From Pseudarthrobacter sp. fls2-241-R2A-127 (GTDB taxonomy: Bacteria; Actinomycetota; Actinomycetes; Actinomycetales; Micrococcaceae), in the NCBI RefSeq assembly GCF_030209355.1, contig NZ_JARVSF010000007.1, positions 18,640-82,639 on the forward strand: a stretch of DNA of 64,000 bases. The letters run 5' to 3'. The translations under genes and the position numbers were made by a program. Under the pieces are notes generated by a model. That model saw only the letters and a program-made list of their open reading frames with translations. It made no database searches and was not told where the DNA came from. Of the stretch, positions 17,605 to 25,356 are shown one piece after another (the stretch's first letter is position 1; every line of letters begins with the position of its first letter).

Positions 17605-18558
17605 ATGAAATTCTCTTCTTCACGCATGTCCGCGATCATCCTCGGACTGATTGTCACGATGGGCTGCGGCCTCCTGTCCCCAGCCGCTTCCGTCGCCGCT
17701 CCGGTCCCGGCGTTGGTCCCGGCCACGACCATCTCCGACTCGTTCACCAAACAGACCTTCGACCTGATTAACGCCGAACGCGCCAAGGTCGGGGCGCCGC
17801 CCTTCGTCTGGAACCAGAAGATCGCCGATGTATCCCAGGATTGGGCCAACCACCTGGGCGTCGCCACGATGGACCCGAACTTCGACTTCGCCACCATCCA
17901 CCGCGCGGACGCCGGCGGCAACGAAATCCCCGCCGGCGCCACCTGGTACCGGGAAAACATCGGGTTTAACTTCAGCCCCGCGCAGCTGGTCGACTGGTGG
18001 ATGAACTCTCCCGGCCACAAGGCAGCCATGCTTGACCCTCGGGGGACGGACGCCGGCATCGGCTACGTGGTTCCATCGAGCGGGCCCTACGCCGGCTGGC
18101 ACCTGATGGTCTCCAATATGGCGGCCTACTCGACTACCCTGATCCCGTCATCCCCAACTTCGGCCACTGCCCCAACGGGGTCTTCCTATGCGGGGCATGT
18201 GCAAAACATTGGTTGGCAGTCCAGCGTCTCGAACGGCGAAACCGCAGGCACTGTAGGGCAAGGGCTGAGGCTGGAAGCGCTCCGCTTTCCTACGTCAGGA
18301 CAAACGGTTCGAGCGCATGTCCAGAACATCGGCTGGCAAAATTACAGCACTGGGGCGACGACAATTGGTACTACCGGGTTGGGGCTTCGCATGGAAGCAA
18401 TACAAATCAAATCCACAATTGCCGGTGAGGCAATCCGATGCCAAGCGCACGTCCAAAATATTGGGTGGATGCCCGAGGTCGGTGATGGTGAGGTTTGCGG
18501 AACCACCGGTCAGGGACTTCGCCTTGAAGCAGTGCGCTTCCGGGTAGTGGGACAGTAA
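17605..18558 (+). CDS. Secreted CAP-domain protein with C-terminal ChW repeats
   Basis: 317 residues. Signal peptide at 1-33 (basic MKFSSSRMS, hydrophobic core, SVAAP cleavage region). A CAP/SCP-like domain at about 45-180 shows FDLINAERAKVGAPPF, the HRADAGGNEIPAG region, YRENIGFNF and WMNSPGHKAAMLDPRGTDAGIGYV. From about 192 to the end three ChW (clostridial hydrophobic, conserved Trp) repeats follow, each opening with the HVQNIGW motif and containing GLRLEA. CAP proteins are secreted and may act in wall binding or lipid/peptide capture; ChW repeats are thought to bind carbohydrate or wall. The repeat part has visibly lower G+C and more A/T third positions than neighbours. Confidence 0.9.
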   Translation: MKFSSSRMSAIILGLIVTMGCGLLSPAASVAAPVPALVPATTISDSFTKQTFDLINAERAKVGAPPFVWNQKIADVSQDWANHLGVATMDPNFDFATIHRADAGGNEIPAGATWYRENIGFNFSPAQLVDWWMNSPGHKAAMLDPRGTDAGIGYVVPSSGPYAGWHLMVSNMAAYSTTLIPSSPTSATAPTGSSYAGHVQNIGWQSSVSNGETAGTVGQGLRLEALRFPTSGQTVRAHVQNIGWQNYSTGATTIGTTGLGLRMEAIQIKSTIAGEAIRCQAHVQNIGWMPEVGDGEVCGTTGQGLRLEAVRFRVVGQ

Positions 18559-18581
18559 AGACCTAATTGCCGAGCGAAAGC

Positions 18582-18623
18582 AAAAGCGGTCTGATCTACG
18601 TTTCCGTAGGTCAGACCGCTTTT
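18582..18623. terminator. Bidirectional terminator between CAP gene and tRNA-Arg
   Basis: 19-bp stem with one G-T pair, TTTC loop, flanked by AAAA and TTTT, between two convergent genes. Confidence 0.85.
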
Positions 18624-18628
18624 CTATG

Positions 18629-18701
18629 TGCCCCAGGAGGGAATCGAACCCCCGACCGGCGGATTAGAAGGCCGCTGCTCTATCCCCTGAGCTACTGAGG
18701 C
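18629..18701 (-). tRNA. tRNA-Arg (TCT)
   Basis: Minus-strand cloverleaf: acceptor GCCTCAG with CTGGGGC and A73, D-arm GCTCAGGGGATAGAGC, anticodon loop CTTCTAA giving TCT, T-arm GGGGGTTCGATTCCC. CCA not encoded. Confidence 0.95.
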
Positions 18702-18908
18702 ATCGGCTTCCGGCCTGTACGCCGGCGCCTCGAAAAGTTTACCTTGCCGGAGTTGCCGGCGCTGTCATATCGAACCAACTGTCCCTCCACAGCGGCCCCT
18801 GAACCCGCGTTGTCCACATACGCCGGTTCACCCCTCTTCTACTTCCGCTGTCCGGCGCAATGCTGGTCTTGCCTGCACAGGGCGCCACCATTGAGACAGG
18901 ACGAACAG

Positions 18909-19466
18909 ATGAGCGAAACGATCACCATCCGGGGCTTCGTGGCCACCGAAATCACGAGTTCCACCACGCCGGGGGGAGTGGCTACGGCCTCTTTCCGCCT
19001 CGGTTCCACCAACCGCCGTTTCGACCGGGAATCCAAAACCTGGCAGGACGGCCACACCAACTGGTTCACCGTCCAGGGGTACCGCCAACTCGCGGGGACC
19101 CTTGGATGCAGCATCAGGAAAGGCCAGCCGGTCATCGTCGTTGGCAAACTGAAGATCCGTACCTGGGAGAAGGACGGGCGCGTCTACCACTCCACCATCA
19201 TCGATGCCGACACCGTCGGGCATGACCTGTCCCTGGGCTCGGCCAACTTCATCCGGACATCGTCACGGCCGGCGCTCTCGCTCGTGGAACCACCCCCGGC
19301 CTCTGATCCCGGCCCCCACGCCGGCTTGGACCAACTCCAGGATGAGCCCGAGGACACGGACGACGAACATCCGGACGATGAGGGCCATGCATCAATGGTC
19401 GTCCAGGACAACGACGGCGCCATGGCCTCACTCGACCTCGAAACGGGGGAACTCGCAGAAGTCTAG
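18909..19466 (+). CDS. ssb: Single-stranded DNA-binding protein, variant
   Basis: 185 residues. An OB fold at about 1-105 is recognised from ITIRGFVATEITSS, VATASFRLGSTNRRFDRES, NWFTVQGYRQLAG and GQPVIVVGKLKIRTWE. The tail is acidic and disordered but ends LDLETGELAEV rather than the canonical acidic tip with Pro-Phe that recruits repair proteins, so this is probably a paralogous SSB, not the main replication SSB. I use the ATG that begins MSETIT; open sequence upstream overlaps tRNA-proximal DNA. Downstream is an unrelated lipoprotein gene. Confidence 0.88.
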   Translation: MSETITIRGFVATEITSSTTPGGVATASFRLGSTNRRFDRESKTWQDGHTNWFTVQGYRQLAGTLGCSIRKGQPVIVVGKLKIRTWEKDGRVYHSTIIDADTVGHDLSLGSANFIRTSSRPALSLVEPPPASDPGPHAGLDQLQDEPEDTDDEHPDDEGHASMVVQDNDGAMASLDLETGELAEV

Positions 19467-19578
19467 GAACCACGCAACAATCTTCAGCGCTTCCCGTCCG
19501 GACCCGGGCGGGCGGAACGGCGGCACCCCCCGGCCGACCACCGCCCGTCCGCCAACAGGACCATGGCAGAATGGCACC

Positions 19579-20133
19579 ATGCGGCACACCCTTTCCCACC
19601 GGCAGAACAACCGGGCCGGTGCAGCGCTGGCGTGCGCCGTCCTGGCCACACTCTTGACAGGGTGCGTTGCCGGTCCGGCATCGAACCAGCCAACCATGAA
19701 CCAGACCGGCACCCCGGCGTCATCGGCTGCCGCCCCGGCCACTCAGGGACAGTCCGCCCGGCCCCAGGCTTCCGCCCCCACCGGAGACGGCAGCGGCGGG
19801 GCGCTCGCGGACACCTCCGGAGCGTCGCCGGCCACCGACGCCGCAGCCACCGAGGCAGTGAAACGGACTGTCACCGACGCCCTGACCAAATTGGCCGCCG
19901 GTGCCCCCAAACCTGCCACCGGCCAGGTCAGCGACGCCCTGACGGGGGCGGGCATTGCCCCCGGCGTGCTCCAGGTCTCGCAAAGCCGTACGCCTACGGG
20001 GCTGGAAGCGGACGCCATTGAGGCGGCGGTGCTTCAAGGCAAGGACTGCGTGATCGGCCAGGTCCGGGAAGGGGCGGTGACTGTCACGGTCCTGCCTGTC
20101 CTCGCCAGCGGGAAGTGTTTTGTGGGGTCTTGA
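19579..20133 (+). CDS. Putative lipoprotein, unknown function
   Basis: 184 residues. Lipoprotein signal: basic RHTLSHRQNNR, hydrophobic stretch, lipobox LLTGC at about residues 25-29, so it should be lipid-anchored outside the membrane. A low-complexity Ala/Ser/Thr/Pro linker (about 35-85) leads to a small folded C-terminal part of about 95 residues with two Cys (GKDCVIGQV and SGKCFVGS) likely disulfide-bonded. I recognise no catalytic motif. Actinobacterial relatives carry this kind of domain as hypothetical lipoproteins. Confidence 0.75.
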   Translation: MRHTLSHRQNNRAGAALACAVLATLLTGCVAGPASNQPTMNQTGTPASSAAAPATQGQSARPQASAPTGDGSGGALADTSGASPATDAAATEAVKRTVTDALTKLAAGAPKPATGQVSDALTGAGIAPGVLQVSQSRTPTGLEADAIEAAVLQGKDCVIGQVREGAVTVTVLPVLASGKCFVGS

Positions 20134-20193
20134 TCGGGCCGCCGGACCACGGTAAATGTGAGATCTGCCCGCCGACCCACTAGATTTGAAACC

Positions 20194-21876
20194 ATGGCGG
20201 AATTTATCTACACAATGACCAAGGCCCGAAAGGCCGTTGGCGAAAAGCTCATCCTTGATGACGTAAGCATGTCCTTCTTCCCGGGCGCCAAGATTGGTGT
20301 TGTGGGCCCCAACGGTGCCGGTAAGTCCACCATCCTCAAGATCATGGCCGGGCTGGACACGCCCTCCAACGGTGAAGCCAGGCTCAGCCCCGGTTACAGC
20401 GTGGGCATCCTGCTCCAGGAGCCGCCGCTGAACGAGGAAAAGACCGTCCTGGGCAACGTCCAGGAAGGTGTTGGCGAGATCTACGGCAAGATCCAGCGCT
20501 TCAACGAGATCTCCGAGGAAATGGCCAGCCCGGACGCTGACTACGACACCCTCCTCGACGAGATGGGCAAGCTGCAGGAAGCCATCGACGCCGCCGACGC
20601 GTGGGACCTCGATTCCCAGCTCGAACAGGCCATGGACGCCCTCCGCTGCCCGCCGGCGGACGCCGATGTCACCAACCTTTCCGGTGGTGAGCGCCGCCGG
20701 GTGGCCCTCTGCAAGCTCCTGCTGCAGAAGCCGGACCTGCTGCTCCTCGACGAGCCCACCAACCACCTGGACGCCGAAAGCGTCCTGTGGCTCGAACAGC
20801 ACCTGTCGAGCTACCCGGGCGCCGTCCTCGCCGTCACCCACGACCGCTACTTCCTGGACCACGTTGCGGAATGGATCGCAGAGGTGGACCGCGGCCACCT
20901 GTACCCCTACGAGGGCAACTACTCCACCTACCTGGAGAAGAAGCGGGCCCGCCTTGAAATCCAGGGCAAGAAGGATGCCAAGCAGGCCAAGCGCCTCGCG
21001 GAGGAACTCGACTGGGTCCGCTCCAACGCCAAGGGCCGCCAGACCAAGTCGAAGGCACGCCTTGCCCGGTACGAGGAAATGGCCGCGGAAGCTGACCGCA
21101 CCCGCAAGCTTGACTTCGAAGAGATCCAGATCCCGCCGGGACCCCGCCTCGGTGGCGTGGTGCTGGAGGCCAAGAACCTGCAGAAGGGCTTCGAGGACCG
21201 GACCCTGATCGACGGGCTGTCCTTCAGCCTGCCGCGGAACGGCATCGTGGGCGTTATCGGCCCCAACGGCGTAGGCAAGACCACGCTTTTCAAGACCATC
21301 GTGGGTCTGGAACCGCTCGACGGCGGCGACCTGAAGATCGGCGAATCGGTCAAGATCTCCTACGCGGACCAGAGCCGCGGGGGCATCGACCCCAACAAGA
21401 CCCTGTGGGAGGTTGTCTCCGACGGGCTGGACTTCATCCAGGTCGGCAACGTGGAGATGCCGTCCCGTGCCTACGTTGCAGCTTTCGGCTTCAAGGGCCC
21501 GGACCAGCAGAAGAAAGCCGGCGTCCTGTCCGGTGGTGAGCGGAACCGGTTGAACCTGGCCCTGACCCTGAAGCAGGGCGGGAACCTGCTGCTCCTTGAC
21601 GAGCCCACCAACGACCTCGACGTCGAAACCCTCAGCAGCCTTGAAAACGCCCTGTTGGAGTTCCCTGGCTGTGCTGTCGTTGTCTCTCACGACCGGTGGT
21701 TCCTTGACCGGGTGGCCACCCACATCCTCGCCTACGAAGGTGACGAGGAAAACCCCTCCAAGTGGTACTGGTTCGAGGGCAACTTCGAATCCTACGAGGA
21801 GAACAAGGTGGAGCGCCTGGGACCTGACGCGGCCAAGCCGCACCGTGTGACCCACCGCCGCCTGACCCGCGACTAA
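20194..21876 (+). CDS. ettA: Energy-dependent translational throttle protein EttA (ABC-F)
   Basis: ABC-F ATPase of 560 residues that binds the ribosomal E site and gates the first elongation step according to ATP/ADP. Two ABC cassettes without membrane segments: Walker A GPNGAGKST and GPNGVGKTT, signatures LSGGERRRVALCKLLL and LSGGERNRLNLALTLK, Walker B LLLLDEPTNHLD and LLLLDEPTNDLD. The EttA arm insertion lies in the first cassette (EISEEMASPDADYDTLLDEM region), and a charged linker separates the cassettes. ATG at 20194. Ends at a strong terminator. Confidence 0.95.
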   Translation: MAEFIYTMTKARKAVGEKLILDDVSMSFFPGAKIGVVGPNGAGKSTILKIMAGLDTPSNGEARLSPGYSVGILLQEPPLNEEKTVLGNVQEGVGEIYGKIQRFNEISEEMASPDADYDTLLDEMGKLQEAIDAADAWDLDSQLEQAMDALRCPPADADVTNLSGGERRRVALCKLLLQKPDLLLLDEPTNHLDAESVLWLEQHLSSYPGAVLAVTHDRYFLDHVAEWIAEVDRGHLYPYEGNYSTYLEKKRARLEIQGKKDAKQAKRLAEELDWVRSNAKGRQTKSKARLARYEEMAAEADRTRKLDFEEIQIPPGPRLGGVVLEAKNLQKGFEDRTLIDGLSFSLPRNGIVGVIGPNGVGKTTLFKTIVGLEPLDGGDLKIGESVKISYADQSRGGIDPNKTLWEVVSDGLDFIQVGNVEMPSRAYVAAFGFKGPDQQKKAGVLSGGERNRLNLALTLKQGGNLLLLDEPTNDLDVETLSSLENALLEFPGCAVVVSHDRWFLDRVATHILAYEGDEENPSKWYWFEGNFESYEENKVERLGPDAAKPHRVTHRRLTRD

Positions 21877-21905
21877 CAGCGCGGACGCCGCAGCCAGGCA
21901 GAATG

Positions 21906-21948
21906 CAGAAGGCCGGCACCCTGACAAGTTCAGGGTGCCGGCCTTCTG
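21906..21948. terminator. Bidirectional terminator between ettA and tesB
   Basis: Perfect 19-bp stem (21906-21924 with 21930-21948), loop CAAGT, between two convergent genes. Confidence 0.85.
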
Positions 21949-21961
21949 TGTGCCTCCGGAG

Positions 21962-22882
21962 CTATGGCCCATCCGGGGTGGTGGGGACCCGCACCATACC
22001 CTCCTGGGCCACGGAGGCGACGTGCTGGCCTTCCCGGTTGAAGATTTTGCCGGTGGCCAGGCCGCGGGCACCCTGGGCACTGGGGGACTCCTGGACGTAG
22101 AGCAGCCAGTCGTCCACCCGGGCGGGCCGGTGCCACCACATGGCGTGGTCCAGGCTGGCAACGTTCATCCCGGGGGTGATCCAGCTCAGCCCGTGCCTCC
22201 GGAGGATCGATTCGAGCAGGGTGTAGTCGCTGGCGTAGGCCAGGGCTGCGCGGTGCAGGTTGGGATTGTCCGGCACTGGCCCCAGGGTTTTCATCCAGAC
22301 GGCGTTGCGCGCCTCGCGGGGGCCGCTTGCCGAGACGTACAAGGCAGGGTCTACGTGCCGGATGTCGAAGGGCCGTTCGTACGCCCAGTGCCGGGCCACC
22401 GGATGGTCAAACTTTCCCAGCAGGTCCGCCGTGCTGGGAAGGGACTCCGGGTCCGGGATCCCGGCAGGCATTGCGGCGGAGTGGTCGATGCCCTCGGCTT
22501 CGACCTGGAAGGAAGCAATCATGGACAGGATGGGCACCCCGTCCTGGTAGGCATGGACACGCCGGGCGGAAAATGACCTGCCGTCCCGCAGCCGCTCCAC
22601 GCCGAACGTGATGGGCTTGTTGGCGTCGCCGGGCCGCAGGAAGTAGCCGTGCATCGAATGGACCAGCCGGTCCGGATCAACCGTCCTGGTGGAGGCGACG
22701 AGCGACTGCGCCAGCACTTGGCCGCCGAAAACTCTGTGGTGCGGCTGCCGCTGGGAGGGGCCAAGGAAGATGTCCTCATCCGTCCGCGCGCCTTCCAGGT
22801 CGCCAAGGTCCAGCAGTTCGATCAGCGATGAGGTGGGATCGCCGCTGGGGGGCACCAGCAGTCCGGCTTCGGCTTCAGTCAT
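21962..22882 (-). CDS. tesB: Acyl-CoA thioesterase II (TesB family)
   Basis: Hydrolyses acyl-CoA to free fatty acid and CoA. 306 residues with two tandem hot-dog domains: HHRVFGGQVLAQSLVA in the first, SMHGYFLRPGDANKPI and the Q/S/D-type catalytic region around SLDHAMWWHRPARVDDW in the second. ATG start. It diverges from the next gene with 64 bases between starts. Confidence 0.93.
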   Translation of the reverse strand: MTEAEAGLLVPPSGDPTSSLIELLDLGDLEGARTDEDIFLGPSQRQPHHRVFGGQVLAQSLVASTRTVDPDRLVHSMHGYFLRPGDANKPITFGVERLRDGRSFSARRVHAYQDGVPILSMIASFQVEAEGIDHSAAMPAGIPDPESLPSTADLLGKFDHPVARHWAYERPFDIRHVDPALYVSASGPREARNAVWMKTLGPVPDNPNLHRAALAYASDYTLLESILRRHGLSWITPGMNVASLDHAMWWHRPARVDDWLLYVQESPSAQGARGLATGKIFNREGQHVASVAQEGMVRVPTTPDGP

Positions 22883-22946
22883 GGTCCGACTCTAGACGGC
22901 GCCCGCCGGACCACTCAACCGGCGCGCAGCCGGTAGTGTTCTTGGT

Positions 22947-23606
22947 GTGTCTGATCTCCTCACTTCGTCCTTCCGCTTCGCCGATCCCAGGGACCTTGCG
23001 GACCTGAAGACGTTCGCCACCCGCGCCAAAGCAATTGACGACGGCGCCATCCGGCTCCAGGCCGCCGGTTCCGTCCTGGCGGCCTATGTGTGCGTCCTGC
23101 GGCCCCGGCTGCTTGGGGAATCGACACCCACCATCCTGGGCCTGCGCACCATGGCGTTGTCGGATCCGTCGGCAACAGACGTCACGGTGCCCCTGGCGGC
23201 CGTCCTGGACCGGCTTGCCCGCGCCGGCGCGTCCGACGTCGAGCTCCCGGTTCCGCCCACCACCGTCACCGAATCCTGGACCGGGGTGGGCGCGCCCCGG
23301 GCCGGATGGGAGTCGCTGGGCTCCCTCAGCGACGGGCGCCTGCGGGAGGCCGCCGAGGCCGGCATCGCCGAAGTGGCGGGCATTGTGCCGGATAAGCCCG
23401 GCGCCCTGATTGTGAATAACGCCCGGGCTGCCGTGTGGGGACGCGAACTGGACCAGTCCGGCCTGCCCGCGGGTGCCGCCTTCGCGGCGCTCACCCTAGG
23501 CTTCCTTGCGGACGGCGAGCAGGCGCTCTACCGTGCCGGCCGCTGGTTCAGGCTCAGCGGTCCGCGCGGGCACGTCCTGGCGCGCACCGGCAGCGGCCTC
23601 CTGTAA
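22947..23606 (+). CDS. Conserved hypothetical protein
   Basis: 219 residues, soluble, no signal peptide, no membrane helix and no motif I recognise. Starts GTG (SDLLTSSFRFADPRDLADLK). It alternates beta-rich segments (SVLAAYVCVLRPRLLG, TILGLRTMALS, PGALIVNNARAAVWGREL) with charged helices, and ends in the beta-strand pair ALYRAGRWFRLSGPRGHVLAR. Codon use is normal for the region. It is convergent with the globin gene. No function proposed. Confidence 0.75.
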   Translation: MSDLLTSSFRFADPRDLADLKTFATRAKAIDDGAIRLQAAGSVLAAYVCVLRPRLLGESTPTILGLRTMALSDPSATDVTVPLAAVLDRLARAGASDVELPVPPTTVTESWTGVGAPRAGWESLGSLSDGRLREAAEAGIAEVAGIVPDKPGALIVNNARAAVWGRELDQSGLPAGAAFAALTLGFLADGEQALYRAGRWFRLSGPRGHVLARTGSGLL

Positions 23607-23631
23607 CTTCAGGACTCCTGACGGGCCGGCG

Positions 23632-24081
23632 TCACGCGCCGGACGGACTATTCACCATGGACAGCGCCGCCCGCTCCATGTATTCCCACAGCGTTCCCTC
23701 GTACAGCGGCGGCAGCTCCAAGGCATCCACTGCCGCGCGCATGTGGAACAGCCACCGGTCTTTTGCCTCCGGTGTGACCTTGAAGGGCATGTGCCGCATC
23801 CGCAGGCGCGGATGCCCGCGCTCCTCACCGTAGGTTGTGGGCCCGCCCCAATACTGCTCAAGGAACATCAGGAACCGTCGCTTTGCCGGAGCCAGGTCCT
23901 CCTCCGGGTACATCGGCCGCAGCAGCGGATCCGTGGCGACGCCATCGTAGAAAACGTCGATGAGCTTCACGAACGTCGCGTGCCCACCCACGGCGTCGTA
24001 GAAGCTGTCGGTGTACGCCGGCTGGCTGAAGGGGTCGTTCTGCATCAGTTGGGGACGTTGCGGCTCGATGGGAATCGTCAT
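23632..24081 (-). CDS. Truncated haemoglobin, group II (GlbO-like)
   Basis: 149 residues. Binds O2/NO with haem. Family features: FYDAVGGHATFVKLIDVFYDGV (helix B with Tyr), PLLRPMYPEEDLAPAKRRFLMFLEQYWGGP, proximal histidine in RMRHMPFKV, and the group II Trp in DRWLFHMRAAVDAL. Start ATG at 24081; longer frame-open sequence upstream lies inside the mscS-like gene. It follows that gene with a one-base gap, so they form one transcript. Confidence 0.92.
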   Translation of the reverse strand: MTIPIEPQRPQLMQNDPFSQPAYTDSFYDAVGGHATFVKLIDVFYDGVATDPLLRPMYPEEDLAPAKRRFLMFLEQYWGGPTTYGEERGHPRLRMRHMPFKVTPEAKDRWLFHMRAAVDALELPPLYEGTLWEYMERAALSMVNSPSGA

Positions 24082-24082
24082 G

Positions 24083-24766
24083 CTACTCGCCGGCTTTCTG
24101 GTCGGTCTTCTTGGTCTCCACGTGAGCCGAGGCCTGGTCTGTCGTGCCGTCGTCGGACTCATTAATCGGAAGGTAACGGCCCTGCGACCGGTTCCCCACG
24201 CGCAGGATCTCACCGTTGCGCAGGTACCAGATGGCGCCGTCGTCGGAGCGGACCCGGGTGATCCGGAGCCCCATGGACTCCACCACGCCCACCACCTCAC
24301 TGGTTTCGATGACATCGCCGATGCCGTACTGGTCCTCGATGGTGATAAAGATTCCGGCCAGGAAGTCGCGGATCAGCTGCTGGGCGCCGAAGCCGATGGC
24401 CACGCCCAGGATTCCCACGCTGGTCAGCAGGGGAGCGATGTTGATGTCCAGGTTCTGCAGGACATACATGCCGGTGATGACTGCCACGAGGACGCCGACG
24501 ATGCTGTTCAGCAGCGAGCCGATGGTCTCCGCCCGCTGGACGCGCCGTTCGTGGTCCAGGGCCCTGAGGGCAGGCGCCACCCACTTAAACGTAGGTTTCT
24601 TGAAGAAGTTGCTTCCCGACGCCACCCTCTTGGTAATGCGGGAGATGATGAAGGTGGCGACAAGCCAGATGCCGACACCGACGCCGAGGCTGATCACGAT
24701 GCCCGGGATGCTGACGCCGACGGGCTGGCTGGAGGCTGGGGGAAGGATGGACAACATACTGACCAT
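24083..24766 (-). CDS. MscS-type mechanosensitive ion channel protein
   Basis: 227 residues, short form. Three hydrophobic segments (GIVISLGVGVGIWLVATFII, LLNSIVGVLVAVITGMYVL, and the pore helix PLLTSVGILGVAIGFGAQQL) precede the cytosolic beta domain with GIFITIEDQYGIGDVIE. The pore-lining Gly/Ala pattern GVAIGFGAQ is typical. It releases solutes on hypo-osmotic shock. The C-terminal tail is charged (TDQASAHVETKKTDQKAGE). ATG at 24766; another ATG lies three codons in. Confidence 0.92.
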   Translation of the reverse strand: MVSMLSILPPASSQPVGVSIPGIVISLGVGVGIWLVATFIISRITKRVASGSNFFKKPTFKWVAPALRALDHERRVQRAETIGSLLNSIVGVLVAVITGMYVLQNLDINIAPLLTSVGILGVAIGFGAQQLIRDFLAGIFITIEDQYGIGDVIETSEVVGVVESMGLRITRVRSDDGAIWYLRNGEILRVGNRSQGRYLPINESDDGTTDQASAHVETKKTDQKAGE

Positions 24767-24870
24767 GGGGGGAAATAGCTCCTTGGGGGATTGCGCTGTT
24801 CTCCTTCAACCCTAGCGCCGGAGCGTGAAGCAACCCGCATCCTCATCCCGGGTGGTACAGCCCTCCGCTC

Positions 24871-25356
24871 CTAGGAAATTTCCTGCCCGGCCACCGTCAC
24901 CGGCTGGTGCAGCACCGGGAAATTCACGCTGCGGGCAATGAAGCAGACCTGGTTCGCCTCATGGTGCAGCCCGGCCGCCAGGTCCACCTGGCCGGCGTCG
25001 GCCACGGTGACCCTGGGGTGCAGTGTCACCTGTTCGAACTGGCCGCTGCCGTCGCGGTTGAGCCGCATCAGCCCGGATGCCTCGTCCCGGTAGTCAGTGA
25101 CCACCACGCCATGCTTCACGGCCACATGCAGGTAGGACAGCATGTGGCACTGCGCCAGGGCCGCCAGGAGGAGCTGTTCGGGGTTGTACCGCTCCCGGTC
25201 CCCATGGAACGTCGGGTCCGCTGAGCCCTTCAGGACCGGAAGGCCCGGGATGAGCACGTCATGGTCACGGGAGTAGCTCCGGTACGACGACGTGCCCCCA
25301 CCCCGGTTGCCGGTCCACTGGACTGTCAGCGCGTACGTGTGTTCGCTGAGGCTCAT
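24871..25356 (-). CDS. OsmC family peroxiredoxin-like protein
   Basis: 161 residues. The two redox positions of OsmC/Ohr proteins are visible: the early block NPEQLLLAALAQCHMLSYLHVA carries the first Cys, and EANQVCFIARSVNFPV the second. Such proteins reduce organic peroxides. ATG overlaps the pepN stop as ATGA, so it is co-translated with pepN. Confidence 0.9.
   Translation of the reverse strand: MSLSEHTYALTVQWTGNRGGGTSSYRSYSRDHDVLIPGLPVLKGSADPTFHGDRERYNPEQLLLAALAQCHMLSYLHVAVKHGVVVTDYRDEASGLMRLNRDGSGQFEQVTLHPRVTVADAGQVDLAAGLHHEANQVCFIARSVNFPVLHQPVTVAGQEIS

Noticed and set aside
19720..22161. An 813-residue open frame on the minus strand across the lipoprotein and ettA genes
   Set aside because: It spans two well-supported plus-strand genes and a terminator; no recognisable domain.
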